The notes beneath the pieces are model-generated. The model had not been told where the DNA came from. It saw only the letters and a program-made list of their open reading frames with translations, and ran no database searches. Below, piece after piece: positions 27,808 to 35,765 of a stretch of DNA of 64,000 bases; position 1 is the stretch's first letter, and every line of letters begins with the position of its first letter. Source of the stretch: Tyzzerella sp. (GTDB lineage Bacteria; Bacillota; Clostridia; Lachnospirales; Lachnospiraceae); contig JAFUOS010000020.1 in assembly GCA_017472665.1 (NCBI GenBank), forward strand, positions 1 to 64,000, read 5' to 3'. A program made the translations under genes and the position numbers.

Positions 27808-27986
27808 ATGATTGTAAAAAACTGAATTGACGATACTTGTTATGCGTATTATACTAATGGAAAGGCGGTTCCTGAATGCGATTTCGGGAAGTTGAGAAAA
27901 TACTATTGAATGATGCGTATGCTTTTGAGAAGTTTCCAAAGGTGTCAGGGGGCAACAGACAGCTCAAAGCAAGCGAAGAAGGATAA
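27808..27986 (+). pseudogene. Decayed small gene of unknown function
   Basis: AAAGGAG precedes an ATG at 27808, but the frame meets TGA after five codons. Reading on gives IDDTCYAYYTNGKAVPECDF. After a shift near 27880 a second frame gives EVEKILLNDAYAFEKFPKV and ends at 27986. Joined, the pieces look like one roughly 60-residue protein broken by a stop and a frameshift. The rest of 27682-28007 shows no gene. A 36-codon piece from the ATG at 27876 could still be translated. Confidence 0.4.
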
Positions 27987-28007
27987 ATAGACAAAGGAGA
28001 CATTGAC

Positions 28008-28664
28008 ATGAAACTAAAAGGAATTAAGATGGGGGTTCTTGGCGACAGCATCACAGAAGGCGTTGGCGTATCAGACCTCAGCAATATGTATTACAATCGT
28101 ATTCAAAGGGAATGCGGTATCAGAGAACTTTATGTAGACGGAATTGGCGGAACACGTATTGCGCGTCAGCAAAACCCAAGCGAAAATACAAGACATGATT
28201 TGTATTTTATTCCAAGAGTAGATGAAATTGACGAAGATTGCGACTTGGTAGTAGTATTTGGTGGAACCAATGACTTTGGTCATGGTGATGCACCGATAGG
28301 AACGCCGGATGACCGTACGGAAGATACATTCTGGGGTGCCTGCCATGTGATTTGCGAGAAGCTGATCAATCGCTTTCCAAAATCGCAGATTGTTTTTATG
28401 AGTCCGCTTCATAGATTGACCGAAGACAGTGTATGTGGCACCAATAAACCAGAACCGGTGGGAACCCTATATGATTACGTGGAAATATTGAAAACAGTTA
28501 CAAGAAAGTATTCCATTCCATTTCTTGATATGATGCAAGTAGGTGGAATGACACCGAAGGTTCCGATTTATCAGGAACTTTATATGCCGGATGGATTGCA
28601 TCCGAATGATGCGGGTCATGAACGGATTGCGGCGAGACTCAAGGGATTTTTGGAGAGTTTGTAA
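28008..28664 (+). CDS. SGNH/GDSL-family hydrolase
   Basis: A 218-residue cytosolic esterase-like protein. Block I is GVLGDSITEG with nucleophile S14. Block II glycine is in GIGGTRIA. Block III is FGGTNDFGHG with the oxyanion asparagine. Block V is DGLHPNDAGH with D195 and H198. All four SGNH residues are present. No signal peptide. AAAGGAG precedes the ATG. Such enzymes remove acyl groups from sugars or lipids; the substrate is unknown. It sits between two decayed genes, so its original operon context has been lost. Confidence 0.85.
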   Translation: MKLKGIKMGVLGDSITEGVGVSDLSNMYYNRIQRECGIRELYVDGIGGTRIARQQNPSENTRHDLYFIPRVDEIDEDCDLVVVFGGTNDFGHGDAPIGTPDDRTEDTFWGACHVICEKLINRFPKSQIVFMSPLHRLTEDSVCGTNKPEPVGTLYDYVEILKTVTRKYSIPFLDMMQVGGMTPKVPIYQELYMPDGLHPNDAGHERIAARLKGFLESL

Positions 28665-28719
28665 TATTGGGGATTTTTGATGGAAGAATAGCAGAATATA
28701 ATTCTAAAGGAGTTTTCAT

Positions 28720-28980
28720 ATGATTACATCACAGATTAAAAGATTATATTGTAACTTAACATCGGCCGAACGCAAAGTAGCCACCTACGTAATCGAATTA
28801 CCACACGAGATTACCGGTTTGACAGTACATCAATTGGCAGAAAAATTTGACGTTGCATCTTCTGCCGTCATTTGATCTTGCAAATCCATTCAATTAACTG
28901 GCTTCGCTGAATTGAAAATTGAACTGGCGAGAGAACTGAGAAGCAAAAGAGAAGAATGCTTTGCCATTTGTAGAGCATGA
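28720..28980 (+). pseudogene. RpiR-family regulator remnant with in-frame stop
   Basis: AAAGGAG precedes the ATG at 28720. The frame encodes the N-terminal RpiR helix-turn-helix (LTSAERKVATYVIELPHEI, then TVHQLAEKFDVASSAVI). A TGA at 28873 falls where the family has an arginine codon, so a CGA-to-TGA change is likely. The same frame continues as SCKSIQLTGFAELKIELAREL to a stop at 28980. The whole SIS sugar-phosphate-sensing domain is missing. It therefore cannot work as a normal RpiR regulator. It probably once controlled a neighbouring sugar gene set. Confidence 0.8.
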
Positions 28981-29024
28981 GATTGTGTTGAAAAAAGGTA
29001 AACATAAATTAGAGGAGGAGCAAT

Positions 29025-30209
29025 ATGCAGGAAATAGAAAACAAAAGAATGCCAGAATATGATGTAATTGTTGTTGGCGGTGGAGTTGCAGGCGTGGCAG
29101 CAGCAGTTGCGGCATCAAGAAACGGCGCAAAAACATTGCTTATGGAAAAAACAGTGATACTAGGAGGGCTTGCCACAATAGGACTCATTAACTGGTATGA
29201 GCCACTCTGTGATGGAGAAGGAAATCAGATGGTCACTGGCATCGCAGAAGAACTTATTAAGCTCTCTGTAAAATATGGTCTTGAAAGTCTGCCTGTGAAA
29301 TGGGGCGGCGAAGGAAAATATCCACCTCGCGGAGAAAGGTATGCGACCCATTTTTCACCAAATATTTTTGCTCTGGCCTTAATTGAATATTTAGAAGAAA
29401 ATGGAGTTTCCTTGAGACTAGATACGCTTGCAACCTATCCGGATGTGGAAGATGGCATTTGCAAAGGAATCTTGGTGGAAACGATAGGTGGAAGAGAATA
29501 TTTTCCAGCAAAGATGGTAGTGGATGCAACTGGTGATGCGTGTATCTGCCATCGTGCAGGGATTCCAACGGAACTTGGTGATAACTATTTCTCTTATATT
29601 ACACACGAAATCGATGATAAAGATGCAGAGAAACTTGCCGAGACAGGCGACTTTCGCATAACAAGAAAGTGGAAGAGTGCTGGAAGCGACATGCTTGGCA
29701 ATGGTCAGCCGGAAGGAAAGACGACGATGCAGGTTTCTACAGCCGATGATGTGACAGAATACATGGTTTGGGGTGGCAAGAAAGTGCTGAATCGCCTGAA
29801 ATCAGAAGATAAAAACAGCAGAGAGGTGGTGAGCATTCCAGCGATGCCGCAATTTCGCAAAATCCGCAGAATTATCGGCGAGATAGAATTTGATGGCAGT
29901 GAAGACGGCGTTGCGATTGAAAATTCGGTTGGAACATTTGGAGACTTTAGAAAAGCTGGAAGACATTTTCAACTGCCATACGCCTCTTTATATAATAGGA
30001 AAGTTGGCAACCTGTTTGCGGCCGGACGTGTCATTAGTGCAAAGGATGACGGTTGGGAATTGACCCGAGTAATTCCGGTGGCAGCTCTTTCGGGAGAAGC
30101 GGCGGGAACGGCAGCTGCGCTCTGCGTGAAAGAAAAATGTGGGAATCATGAGTTGGATGTAAAGATGCTTCAAAAGAGTTTGAAAGAAGCAGGTGTAAAA
30201 CTTAAATAG
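29025..30209 (+). CDS. FAD-dependent oxidoreductase (FAD_oxidored family)
   Basis: A 394-residue flavoprotein. The dinucleotide-binding motif VVGGGVAGVAAAVAA lies at about residues 16-30, followed by the conserved LLMEKTVILGGLAT, which contacts the flavin. A second FAD contact is VVDATGDACICHRAGIPTE near 165-185. A C-terminal segment, NLFAAGRVISAKDDGWE, ends the nucleotide site. There is no signal peptide. GAGGAGGAG precedes the ATG. Homologues are annotated only generally as FAD-dependent; the substrate is unknown. It follows the rpiR remnant and ends in a good terminator, so it is now effectively a single-gene unit. Confidence 0.88.
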   Translation: MQEIENKRMPEYDVIVVGGGVAGVAAAVAASRNGAKTLLMEKTVILGGLATIGLINWYEPLCDGEGNQMVTGIAEELIKLSVKYGLESLPVKWGGEGKYPPRGERYATHFSPNIFALALIEYLEENGVSLRLDTLATYPDVEDGICKGILVETIGGREYFPAKMVVDATGDACICHRAGIPTELGDNYFSYITHEIDDKDAEKLAETGDFRITRKWKSAGSDMLGNGQPEGKTTMQVSTADDVTEYMVWGGKKVLNRLKSEDKNSREVVSIPAMPQFRKIRRIIGEIEFDGSEDGVAIENSVGTFGDFRKAGRHFQLPYASLYNRKVGNLFAAGRVISAKDDGWELTRVIPVAALSGEAAGTAAALCVKEKCGNHELDVKMLQKSLKEAGVKLK

Positions 30210-30226
30210 AATGACAGGGTTCCTTG

Positions 30227-30262
30227 CCACTATTTGTGGAGACACAAGTAGTGGTGTTTTTT
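30227..30262 (+). terminator. Rho-independent terminator
   Basis: CCACTATTTGTG (30227-30238) pairs with CACAAGTAGTGG (30243-30254), one G-T wobble, followed by a T-run. Confidence 0.85.
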
Positions 30263-30302
30263 GTTTAATTTATATAAAAATAATTTCTTATATGAATTGC
30301 AC

Positions 30303-30331
30303 TTGAAATTCAAAAAATACAATGCTATAGT
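30303..30331 (+). promoter_or_regulatory. Promoter of the HTH-HATPase-STAS gene
   Basis: TTGAAA (30303-30308) and TATAGT (30326-30331) with 17-bp spacing, about 60 bp before the start. Confidence 0.6.
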
Positions 30332-30391
30332 TTGATATACAAGAAGTAAAGTTTGAAAATAGAGAAATAAAATTTGGATGAGGGATGTAAT

Positions 30392-31441
30392 ATGTCATTT
30401 CAAGAGGAAAAAAGAGAAAACATTAAACGATACATGCTTGAAAAGATTCGGCAGGACGACGTGGAATTTATCCAAAAAACCATGGAAAACTTTGAAATAT
30501 CCATCACCACTGTGAAACGTTATTTGCGCGAATGCCTAGAGAATCAGATTTTATGCGAGGATAAAGATAAGAAAACAGGATATAAACTAAATACTTCGTT
30601 TTATACATTCTCGTATCAATCAGAGTGCCATCCCGACGAAGATGAGATCTATTGCGAAGACATAAGACCTTTGTTAGAAGATGATTCCAAAGAAGCAAAG
30701 TCTGTATGGTATTATGCATTTACAGAGATGATGAATAATGCGATTGAACATTCTGGTTGTGGGAGTATTCAATGTATTTTGAAAAAAGACTATTTATATA
30801 CCGAGATTAGTATCATTGACGATGGAATAGGCATTTATATGAATGTCCAAGATTATTTGCAGGAAAAACTAGCGAGGGCTGTCTCTTATCAAGATGTCTT
30901 GACTGAACTCTATAAAGGGAAATTAACTACAAAACCAGGAAATCATTCTGGAGAAGGGATTTTCTTTACATCAAAAGTGTTAAATGAGTTTGCAATATGG
31001 TCTGATAATGCCATTTTCTCACAGGGATGCTATGATAAAGACCGATTTATAGAGTCTTATTTGATTTCGTATTTTAATAAGGTGAACCATATAGGCACTA
31101 TGGTCGTGATGAAACTTGAAAATCAAACGACACGTACGATTAAGGAGGTGTTTGATATGTTTGCACCGATAGAGGAAGGATTTATAAAGACAAGGATACC
31201 GATAGCAGAAGTCTGCCCATATGCAGAGCCAGTTGCAAGGTCGCAGGCACGGCGGCTTTTATACCGATTGGAAGAATTCAAACAGATTGAGTTTGATTTT
31301 GAAGGTGTGGAATTTATGGGACAAGGGTTTGCCGATGAGGTCTTTCGGGTTTTCCAGAATAACCATCCGGAGATTGAGTTAGTACCGATAAATGCGAATC
31401 GGACGGTGCTTGGGATGGTGAAGCATGTGCAGAGAAATTGA
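30392..31441 (+). CDS. HTH - histidine-kinase-like ATPase - STAS-like (DUF4325) regulator
   Basis: A 349-residue cytosolic protein with three parts. Residues 1-65 form a winged-helix-like domain (ISITTVKRYLRECLENQIL). Residues 95-240 form a GHKL ATPase with an N-box EMMNNAIEHSG, G1 box IDDGIGIY and a G2-like GNHSGEGIF. The C-terminal 100 residues match the STAS-like DUF4325 pattern (IKTRIPIAEVCPYAEPVARSQARRL, then VEFMGQGFADEVFRVF). No membrane segment or phosphoacceptor histidine domain is present. ATPase-plus-STAS pairs normally act as anti-sigma/anti-anti-sigma partner switches, and here both are in one chain with a DNA-binding-like head. The start at 30392 is the first ATG; an upstream TTG has no support. 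Confidence 0.75.
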   Translation: MSFQEEKRENIKRYMLEKIRQDDVEFIQKTMENFEISITTVKRYLRECLENQILCEDKDKKTGYKLNTSFYTFSYQSECHPDEDEIYCEDIRPLLEDDSKEAKSVWYYAFTEMMNNAIEHSGCGSIQCILKKDYLYTEISIIDDGIGIYMNVQDYLQEKLARAVSYQDVLTELYKGKLTTKPGNHSGEGIFFTSKVLNEFAIWSDNAIFSQGCYDKDRFIESYLISYFNKVNHIGTMVVMKLENQTTRTIKEVFDMFAPIEEGFIKTRIPIAEVCPYAEPVARSQARRLLYRLEEFKQIEFDFEGVEFMGQGFADEVFRVFQNNHPEIELVPINANRTVLGMVKHVQRN

Positions 31442-31453
31442 TTTACAAATTTA

Positions 31454-31482
31454 TTGCCTATAAATACACAGTTTGTTACAAT
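31454..31482 (+). promoter_or_regulatory. Possible promoter of the nucleotide-kinase/holB operon
   Basis: TTGCCT (31454-31459) and TACAAT (31477-31482) with 17-bp spacing, 38 bp before the start at 31520. No terminator lies between this and the preceding gene, so read-through is also possible. Confidence 0.45.
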
Positions 31483-31519
31483 AAAAAGAACAAGGAAAAT
31501 CCAAAAAGTGAGAGAACCA

Positions 31520-32101
31520 ATGAGCAAAATATTTTATCTAATGGGCAAAAGTGCCTCCGGAAAAGACACCATTTACAAAAAAATCAAAGAGACCATGCCG
31601 GAACTAAAAACAATCGTAATCTACACCACCCGTCCAATCCGCGAAGGGGAAACCGAAGGCGTAGAATATCATTTTGTAGATGAAAACAAACTACAGGAAT
31701 TTCAAAAAGAAGGCAAAGTCATCGAACTGCGGGAATATAATACAGTACATGGTATCTGGAAATATTTCACGGTAAACGATGGTCAGTTTGATGTGGATGA
31801 TAATTACATTGCGATTGGAACGCTGGAATCTTACAAGGGGATGCGCGAACACCTTGGGGCAGATAAATTAGTTCCGATTTATATAGAAGTGGAAGATGGA
31901 GTACGTCTGGAACGTGCGCTTGCGAGAGAGCGCTCGCAGAAGGAACCGAAGTACGAGGAACTCTGCAGGAGATTTTTGGCAGATGCGGCGGATTTTTCTG
32001 TGGATAAGCTTAAGGAAGCTGGGATCACTCGCAGATTTTTTAACACGAATGTGGAGAAATGTGTAGATGAAATTGTGCTAGGTATTCGGGAAAAATTATG
32101 A
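31520..32101 (+). CDS. Guanylate kinase-like nucleoside monophosphate kinase
   Basis: A 193-residue P-loop protein. The Walker A loop is GKSASGKDT near residues 9-17. The GMP-binding pattern follows (YTTRPIREGETEGVEYHFV), and a lid segment ALARERSQKEPKYEELCRRF is present. It is shorter and more diverged than the housekeeping guanylate kinase. The start at 31520 is the only ATG before the P-loop; the ribosome-binding site is weak. It precedes holB by 45 bp, the place where many Firmicutes have thymidylate kinase. It may phosphorylate GMP or another nucleotide. Confidence 0.8.
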   Translation: MSKIFYLMGKSASGKDTIYKKIKETMPELKTIVIYTTRPIREGETEGVEYHFVDENKLQEFQKEGKVIELREYNTVHGIWKYFTVNDGQFDVDDNYIAIGTLESYKGMREHLGADKLVPIYIEVEDGVRLERALARERSQKEPKYEELCRRFLADAADFSVDKLKEAGITRRFFNTNVEKCVDEIVLGIREKL

Positions 32102-32146
32102 TATACTAGAAAGACAGAGAGAATTTTGTTAAAGGAAGGTGATGAC

Positions 32147-33136
32147 ATGAGTGGTTTCAAAGATGTTGTAGGACACAGAGACATAATTCAATATATTCAG
32201 GACGCAGTGCAGCAAAATAAAGTGTCGCACGCATATATTTTAAATGGACAGAGGGGCTCCGGCAAGAAGATGCTGGCGAAGCTGTTCGCGACGACCTTGC
32301 AGTGTGAAACAGAAGAGTCAGAACCTTGTAACGAATGCCGTTCCTGCATTCAGGCAAACAGTGGAAATCACCCGGATATTATTACCGTGAAGCATGAGAA
32401 ACCAGGTTCTATCAGCGTGGATGACATTAGAACGCAGGTAAATGGCGACATTATGATTAAGCCATACAGCAGTCCATATAAGATTTACATTGTTCCGGAA
32501 GCAGATTTACTGACCGTACAGGCGCAGAATGCCCTTCTGAAAACGATTGAAGAGCCGCCGGAGTACGCGATTATTTTCTTATTGACGGAAAATGCAGATA
32601 GCCTCCTGCCGACGATTCGCTCTCGTTGCGTCATGCTGAAATTGCGCAACATTAAGGACAAACTGGTTAAGAAATACTTGATGGAGCAGCTTCAGATTCC
32701 GGATTATCAGGCAGACTTATGTGCAGCGTTTGCACAAGGCAATATTGGACGTGCAGTTATGCTTGCAAAATCGGAGCATTTTAACGAGATTAAAGAAGAA
32801 GCAATCCAATTGTTAAAATATATTAACGAGATGGAACTCTCTGAGATTGTCAGTGCGATCAAAGAGATTAATAAATATAAACTGGAAGTTACAGATTATT
32901 TAGATATCATCACCATCTGGTATCGCGATGTGTTATTGTACAAAGCCACGAAGGATGTGGGCAGTCTCGTATTTGGAGATCAGCTGAAGTACATCAAGGA
33001 GAGAGCGTCGAAGAGTTCTTATGAAGGCATCGAGACGATTTTAGAGAGCATCGAAAAAGCGAAAGTCAGATTGAAAGCCAATGTGAATTTTGATTTGGTG
33101 ATGGAATTACTGTTGCTTACGATAAAGGAGAACTAG
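32147..33136 (+). CDS. holB: DNA polymerase III subunit delta'
   Basis: A 329-residue AAA+ clamp-loader subunit. It begins FKDVVGHRDIIQYIQDAV. A Walker A-like GQRGSGKKMLA and a four-cysteine zinc module (CETEESEPCNECRSC) follow. Further motifs are ALLKTIEEPPEYAIIFLLT and the sensor-like TIRSRC. The C-terminal helical domain is present. The start at 32147 follows AAGGAAGGTG; a longer TTG start at 32126 would precede that site. It works in the replisome loading the beta clamp. It is followed 3 bp later by ricT, as in many Firmicutes. Confidence 0.92.
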   Translation: MSGFKDVVGHRDIIQYIQDAVQQNKVSHAYILNGQRGSGKKMLAKLFATTLQCETEESEPCNECRSCIQANSGNHPDIITVKHEKPGSISVDDIRTQVNGDIMIKPYSSPYKIYIVPEADLLTVQAQNALLKTIEEPPEYAIIFLLTENADSLLPTIRSRCVMLKLRNIKDKLVKKYLMEQLQIPDYQADLCAAFAQGNIGRAVMLAKSEHFNEIKEEAIQLLKYINEMELSEIVSAIKEINKYKLEVTDYLDIITIWYRDVLLYKATKDVGSLVFGDQLKYIKERASKSSYEGIETILESIEKAKVRLKANVNFDLVMELLLLTIKEN

Positions 33137-33139
33137 AAC

Positions 33140-34024
33140 ATGACAAGAGTAATTGGGGTAAGATTCCGTCAGGCTGGAAAGGTGTATTATTTCTCGCCGG
33201 GAAAGCTTCACATTAAAAAGGGCGATAAAGTAATCGTGGAGACAGCCCGTGGCGTGGAATTCGGCAGGGTTGTGTCAGGACCGAGAGAAGTGCCGGATGA
33301 AGAGATTATGCAGCCGCTTAAGTCAGTCATCCGCATTGCGACCGAGGAAGATAAGCGAAACGAAGAAAAGAATCGCGAGAAAGAGAAAGAAGCATTTGAC
33401 ATTTGTCTGGAGAAGATTCGCAAACATAATCTGGACATGAAATTGATTAATGCAGAGTATACCTTTGATAATAATAAAGTGCTATTTTATTTTACAGCAG
33501 ATGGAAGAATCGACTTCCGTGAGTTGGTAAAGGATTTGGCAGCCGTGTTCCGTACGAGAATTGAACTTCGCCAGATTGGGGTTCGTGACGAGACAAAGAT
33601 TCGCGGTGGAATCGGCATTTGCGGACGTCCGCTTTGCTGCCACACCTATTTATCAGAGTTTGCCCCTGTTTCGATTAAGATGGCAAAAGAACAGAATCTT
33701 TCTTTGAATCCGACGAAGATTTCTGGAGTTTGTGGAAGATTGATGTGCTGTCTTACAAACGAAGAGGAAACTTATGAGGAGCTTAACAGCCGTCTGCCGG
33801 CGATTGGAGATTACGTAACTACTCGTGATGGTTTAAAAGGGGAAGTGCAGAGTGTGAGTGTGCTTCGCCAACAGGTCAAGGTAGTTGTAACTTTGGATGA
33901 TGATGAGAAGGAAATACGCGATTATAAAGTGGACGAGCTCCGATTCAAACCTCGCAAGAGAAAAAATGACATGAAACTTACGAAAGAAGAGATGCGCGAA
34001 TTATCCGCATTAGAGAAAGAATAA
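33140..34024 (+). CDS. ricT: PSP1-domain protein RicT (YaaT)
   Basis: A 294-residue cytosolic protein with the PSP1 C-terminal domain. Conserved cysteines lie in CGRPLCCHTYL and GVCGRLMCCL, the ligands of the iron-sulfur clusters of the RicAFT (Y) complex. In Bacillus that complex promotes RNase Y-dependent mRNA processing and supports sporulation and competence. The N-terminus opens VIGVRFRQAGKVYYFSPG, typical of the family. AAGGAG lies within the end of holB just upstream of the ATG. The next gene follows after 17 bp. Confidence 0.92.
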   Translation: MTRVIGVRFRQAGKVYYFSPGKLHIKKGDKVIVETARGVEFGRVVSGPREVPDEEIMQPLKSVIRIATEEDKRNEEKNREKEKEAFDICLEKIRKHNLDMKLINAEYTFDNNKVLFYFTADGRIDFRELVKDLAAVFRTRIELRQIGVRDETKIRGGIGICGRPLCCHTYLSEFAPVSIKMAKEQNLSLNPTKISGVCGRLMCCLTNEEETYEELNSRLPAIGDYVTTRDGLKGEVQSVSVLRQQVKVVVTLDDDEKEIRDYKVDELRFKPRKRKNDMKLTKEEMRELSALEKE

Positions 34025-34041
34025 AGGAGCATCAGGATTAG

Positions 34042-34782
34042 ATGGACACGAATCTGAAATCAGAAGAGCGTCTGGATGATTTGCAGGTCAATGGATATGA
34101 GATCATCCAGCATCCAGGGAAGTTCTGTTTTGGAATGGACGCTGTGCTTTTAGCTAATTTTGCTCGTGTGAAAAAGAATGAACGTGCACTGGATATGGGA
34201 ACTGGGACAGGTATTATTCCGATTCTGCTGACTGCAAAGACGGAAGGAGAATCCTTTATCGGCTTAGAAATCCAAGAAGAAAGTGCTGATATGGCACGCA
34301 GAAGTGTAGCGCACAATCATTTGGAAGAAAAAGTGGAGATTGTAACTGGTGATATTAAAGAGGCAGCCGAAATCTTTGGGCCTGTCTCTTTTGACGTCGT
34401 AACTGTTAATCCACCGTATATGATCGGGCAGCATGGTATTGCGAATCCTTCGGATGCGAAGGCGATTGCGAGACATGAGGTGCTTTGTACGTTAGACGAT
34501 ATTTTGAGAGAAAGTGCAAAGTTGCTCAAGTTCAGAGGCAGGTTTTATATGGTACATAGGCCGTTTCGCTTGGCGGAGATTTTGTCGAAGATGGTACAAG
34601 CCGGGATTGAGCCGAAGAGAATGAGGATGGTACACCCGTTTATTGATAAGGAGCCGAATATGGTTCTGATTGAGGGAATGCGCGGAGGGAATTCGCGGAT
34701 GACGGTGGAGCCACCGCTTGTTGTGTATAAGGAAGTCGGAGTGTATAACGACGAGTTGCTAGTGGAATATGGCATGAAGTGA
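34042..34782 (+). CDS. trmN6: tRNA1(Val) (adenine37-N6)-methyltransferase-like enzyme
   Basis: A 246-residue Rossmann-fold methyltransferase. The family N-terminus ERLDDLQVNGYEIIQHPGKF is followed by PGKFCFGMDAVLLANF. S-adenosylmethionine is bound by LDMGTGTGIIPILL. The catalytic NPPY motif is in TVNPPYM. These features fit TrmN6/YfiC/YabB, which methylates N6 of adenosine 37 in valine tRNA in E. coli; the RNA target here is inferred. AAGGAG precedes the ATG. It ends 11 bp before rsmI begins. Confidence 0.87.
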   Translation: MDTNLKSEERLDDLQVNGYEIIQHPGKFCFGMDAVLLANFARVKKNERALDMGTGTGIIPILLTAKTEGESFIGLEIQEESADMARRSVAHNHLEEKVEIVTGDIKEAAEIFGPVSFDVVTVNPPYMIGQHGIANPSDAKAIARHEVLCTLDDILRESAKLLKFRGRFYMVHRPFRLAEILSKMVQAGIEPKRMRMVHPFIDKEPNMVLIEGMRGGNSRMTVEPPLVVYKEVGVYNDELLVEYGMK

Positions 34783-34793
34783 AGGAGAGTCTT

Positions 34794-35630
34794 ATGGTTG
34801 GAAAATTGTATTTGTGTGCAACGCCAATCGGTAATTTAGAGGATATGACGTATCGCGTGGTGCGTACTTTGGGAGAAGTGGATTTGATTGCGGCAGAAGA
34901 TACGAGAAATAGTATCAAACTTTTGAATCACTTTGACATTAAAACGCCGATGACGAGTTATCATGAATATAACAAGATCGAAAAAGGGAAGAAACTGGTA
35001 GAAAAACTTCAGTCGGGGATGAACATTGCACTGATTACGGACGCAGGAACGCCAGGTATTTCTGACCCAGGTGAAGAACTGGTGAAGATGTGCTACGAAG
35101 CGGGGATCGAAGTAACTTCACTACCAGGGGCAGCGGCGTGTATCACGGCACTGACCTTATCGGGACTCTCCACAAGAAGATTCGCATTTGAAGCATTTTT
35201 GCCAACAGATAAAAAAGAGAAACAGGCCGTGCTGAAAGAGTTGGAAGATGAGACGAGAACGATTATTCTGTATGAAGCACCACATCGTTTGGTACGTACA
35301 CTACAGGAACTGCTTGAAAATCTCGGAAATCGCAGAATTACGGTTTGTCGTGAACTTACGAAAAAGCATGAAACGGCATTTGCGACAACGTTAGAAGAAG
35401 CACTTTCATATTATGAAGCAAATGAGCCAAAAGGAGAATGTGTGCTTGTTTTGGAAGGACGGAGCCGGGCAGAACTGCGTAAGGAAGAAGTGGCGAAATG
35501 GGAAGAAATGAGCATTGAAGAGCACATGGATTATTATTTGAACCAGGGAATCGATAAGAAAGAAGCTATGAAAAAGGTAGCCAAAGACCGTGGCATTGGA
35601 AAGAGGGACGTATACCAGCAGTTGCTTTAG
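34794..35630 (+). CDS. rsmI: 16S rRNA 2'-O-methyltransferase (C1402)
   Basis: A 278-residue tetrapyrrole-methylase-fold enzyme that methylates the ribose of C1402 in 16S rRNA. Signature segments are LYLCATPIGNLEDMTYR, DLIAAEDTRNS, ALITDAGTPGISDPG and SLPGAAACITALTLSG. The start at 34794 is chosen for the AAGGAGA site about 6 nt upstream; a GTG at 34779 overlaps the preceding gene and has no such site. It is the last gene of the holB operon and is followed by a terminator. Confidence 0.94.
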   Translation: MVGKLYLCATPIGNLEDMTYRVVRTLGEVDLIAAEDTRNSIKLLNHFDIKTPMTSYHEYNKIEKGKKLVEKLQSGMNIALITDAGTPGISDPGEELVKMCYEAGIEVTSLPGAAACITALTLSGLSTRRFAFEAFLPTDKKEKQAVLKELEDETRTIILYEAPHRLVRTLQELLENLGNRRITVCRELTKKHETAFATTLEEALSYYEANEPKGECVLVLEGRSRAELRKEEVAKWEEMSIEEHMDYYLNQGIDKKEAMKKVAKDRGIGKRDVYQQLL

Positions 35631-35679
35631 AAAATTTTTAGATGTTTCGTCGGATTGTACAGGAAAACCAAAAAAATTT

Positions 35680-35716
35680 GGTCAACTTGGTCATAGACCA
35701 GGTTGACTTTTTTTTA
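35680..35716 (+). terminator. Rho-independent terminator after rsmI
   Basis: GTCAACTTGGTC pairs with GACCAGGTTGAC (one wobble) over an ATA loop, followed by eight or more Ts. Confidence 0.9.
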
Positions 35717-35765
35717 TATACTTAAACAAGGTTAAAAAACGCAAAGTTATTAGGAGGAGATTAAA

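Noticed and set aside
28720-28980. TGA as selenocysteine or another recoded codon in the rpiR frame
   Set aside because: The family has arginine there, no recoding hairpin was seen, and the SIS domain is missing altogether, so a pseudogene explains it better.
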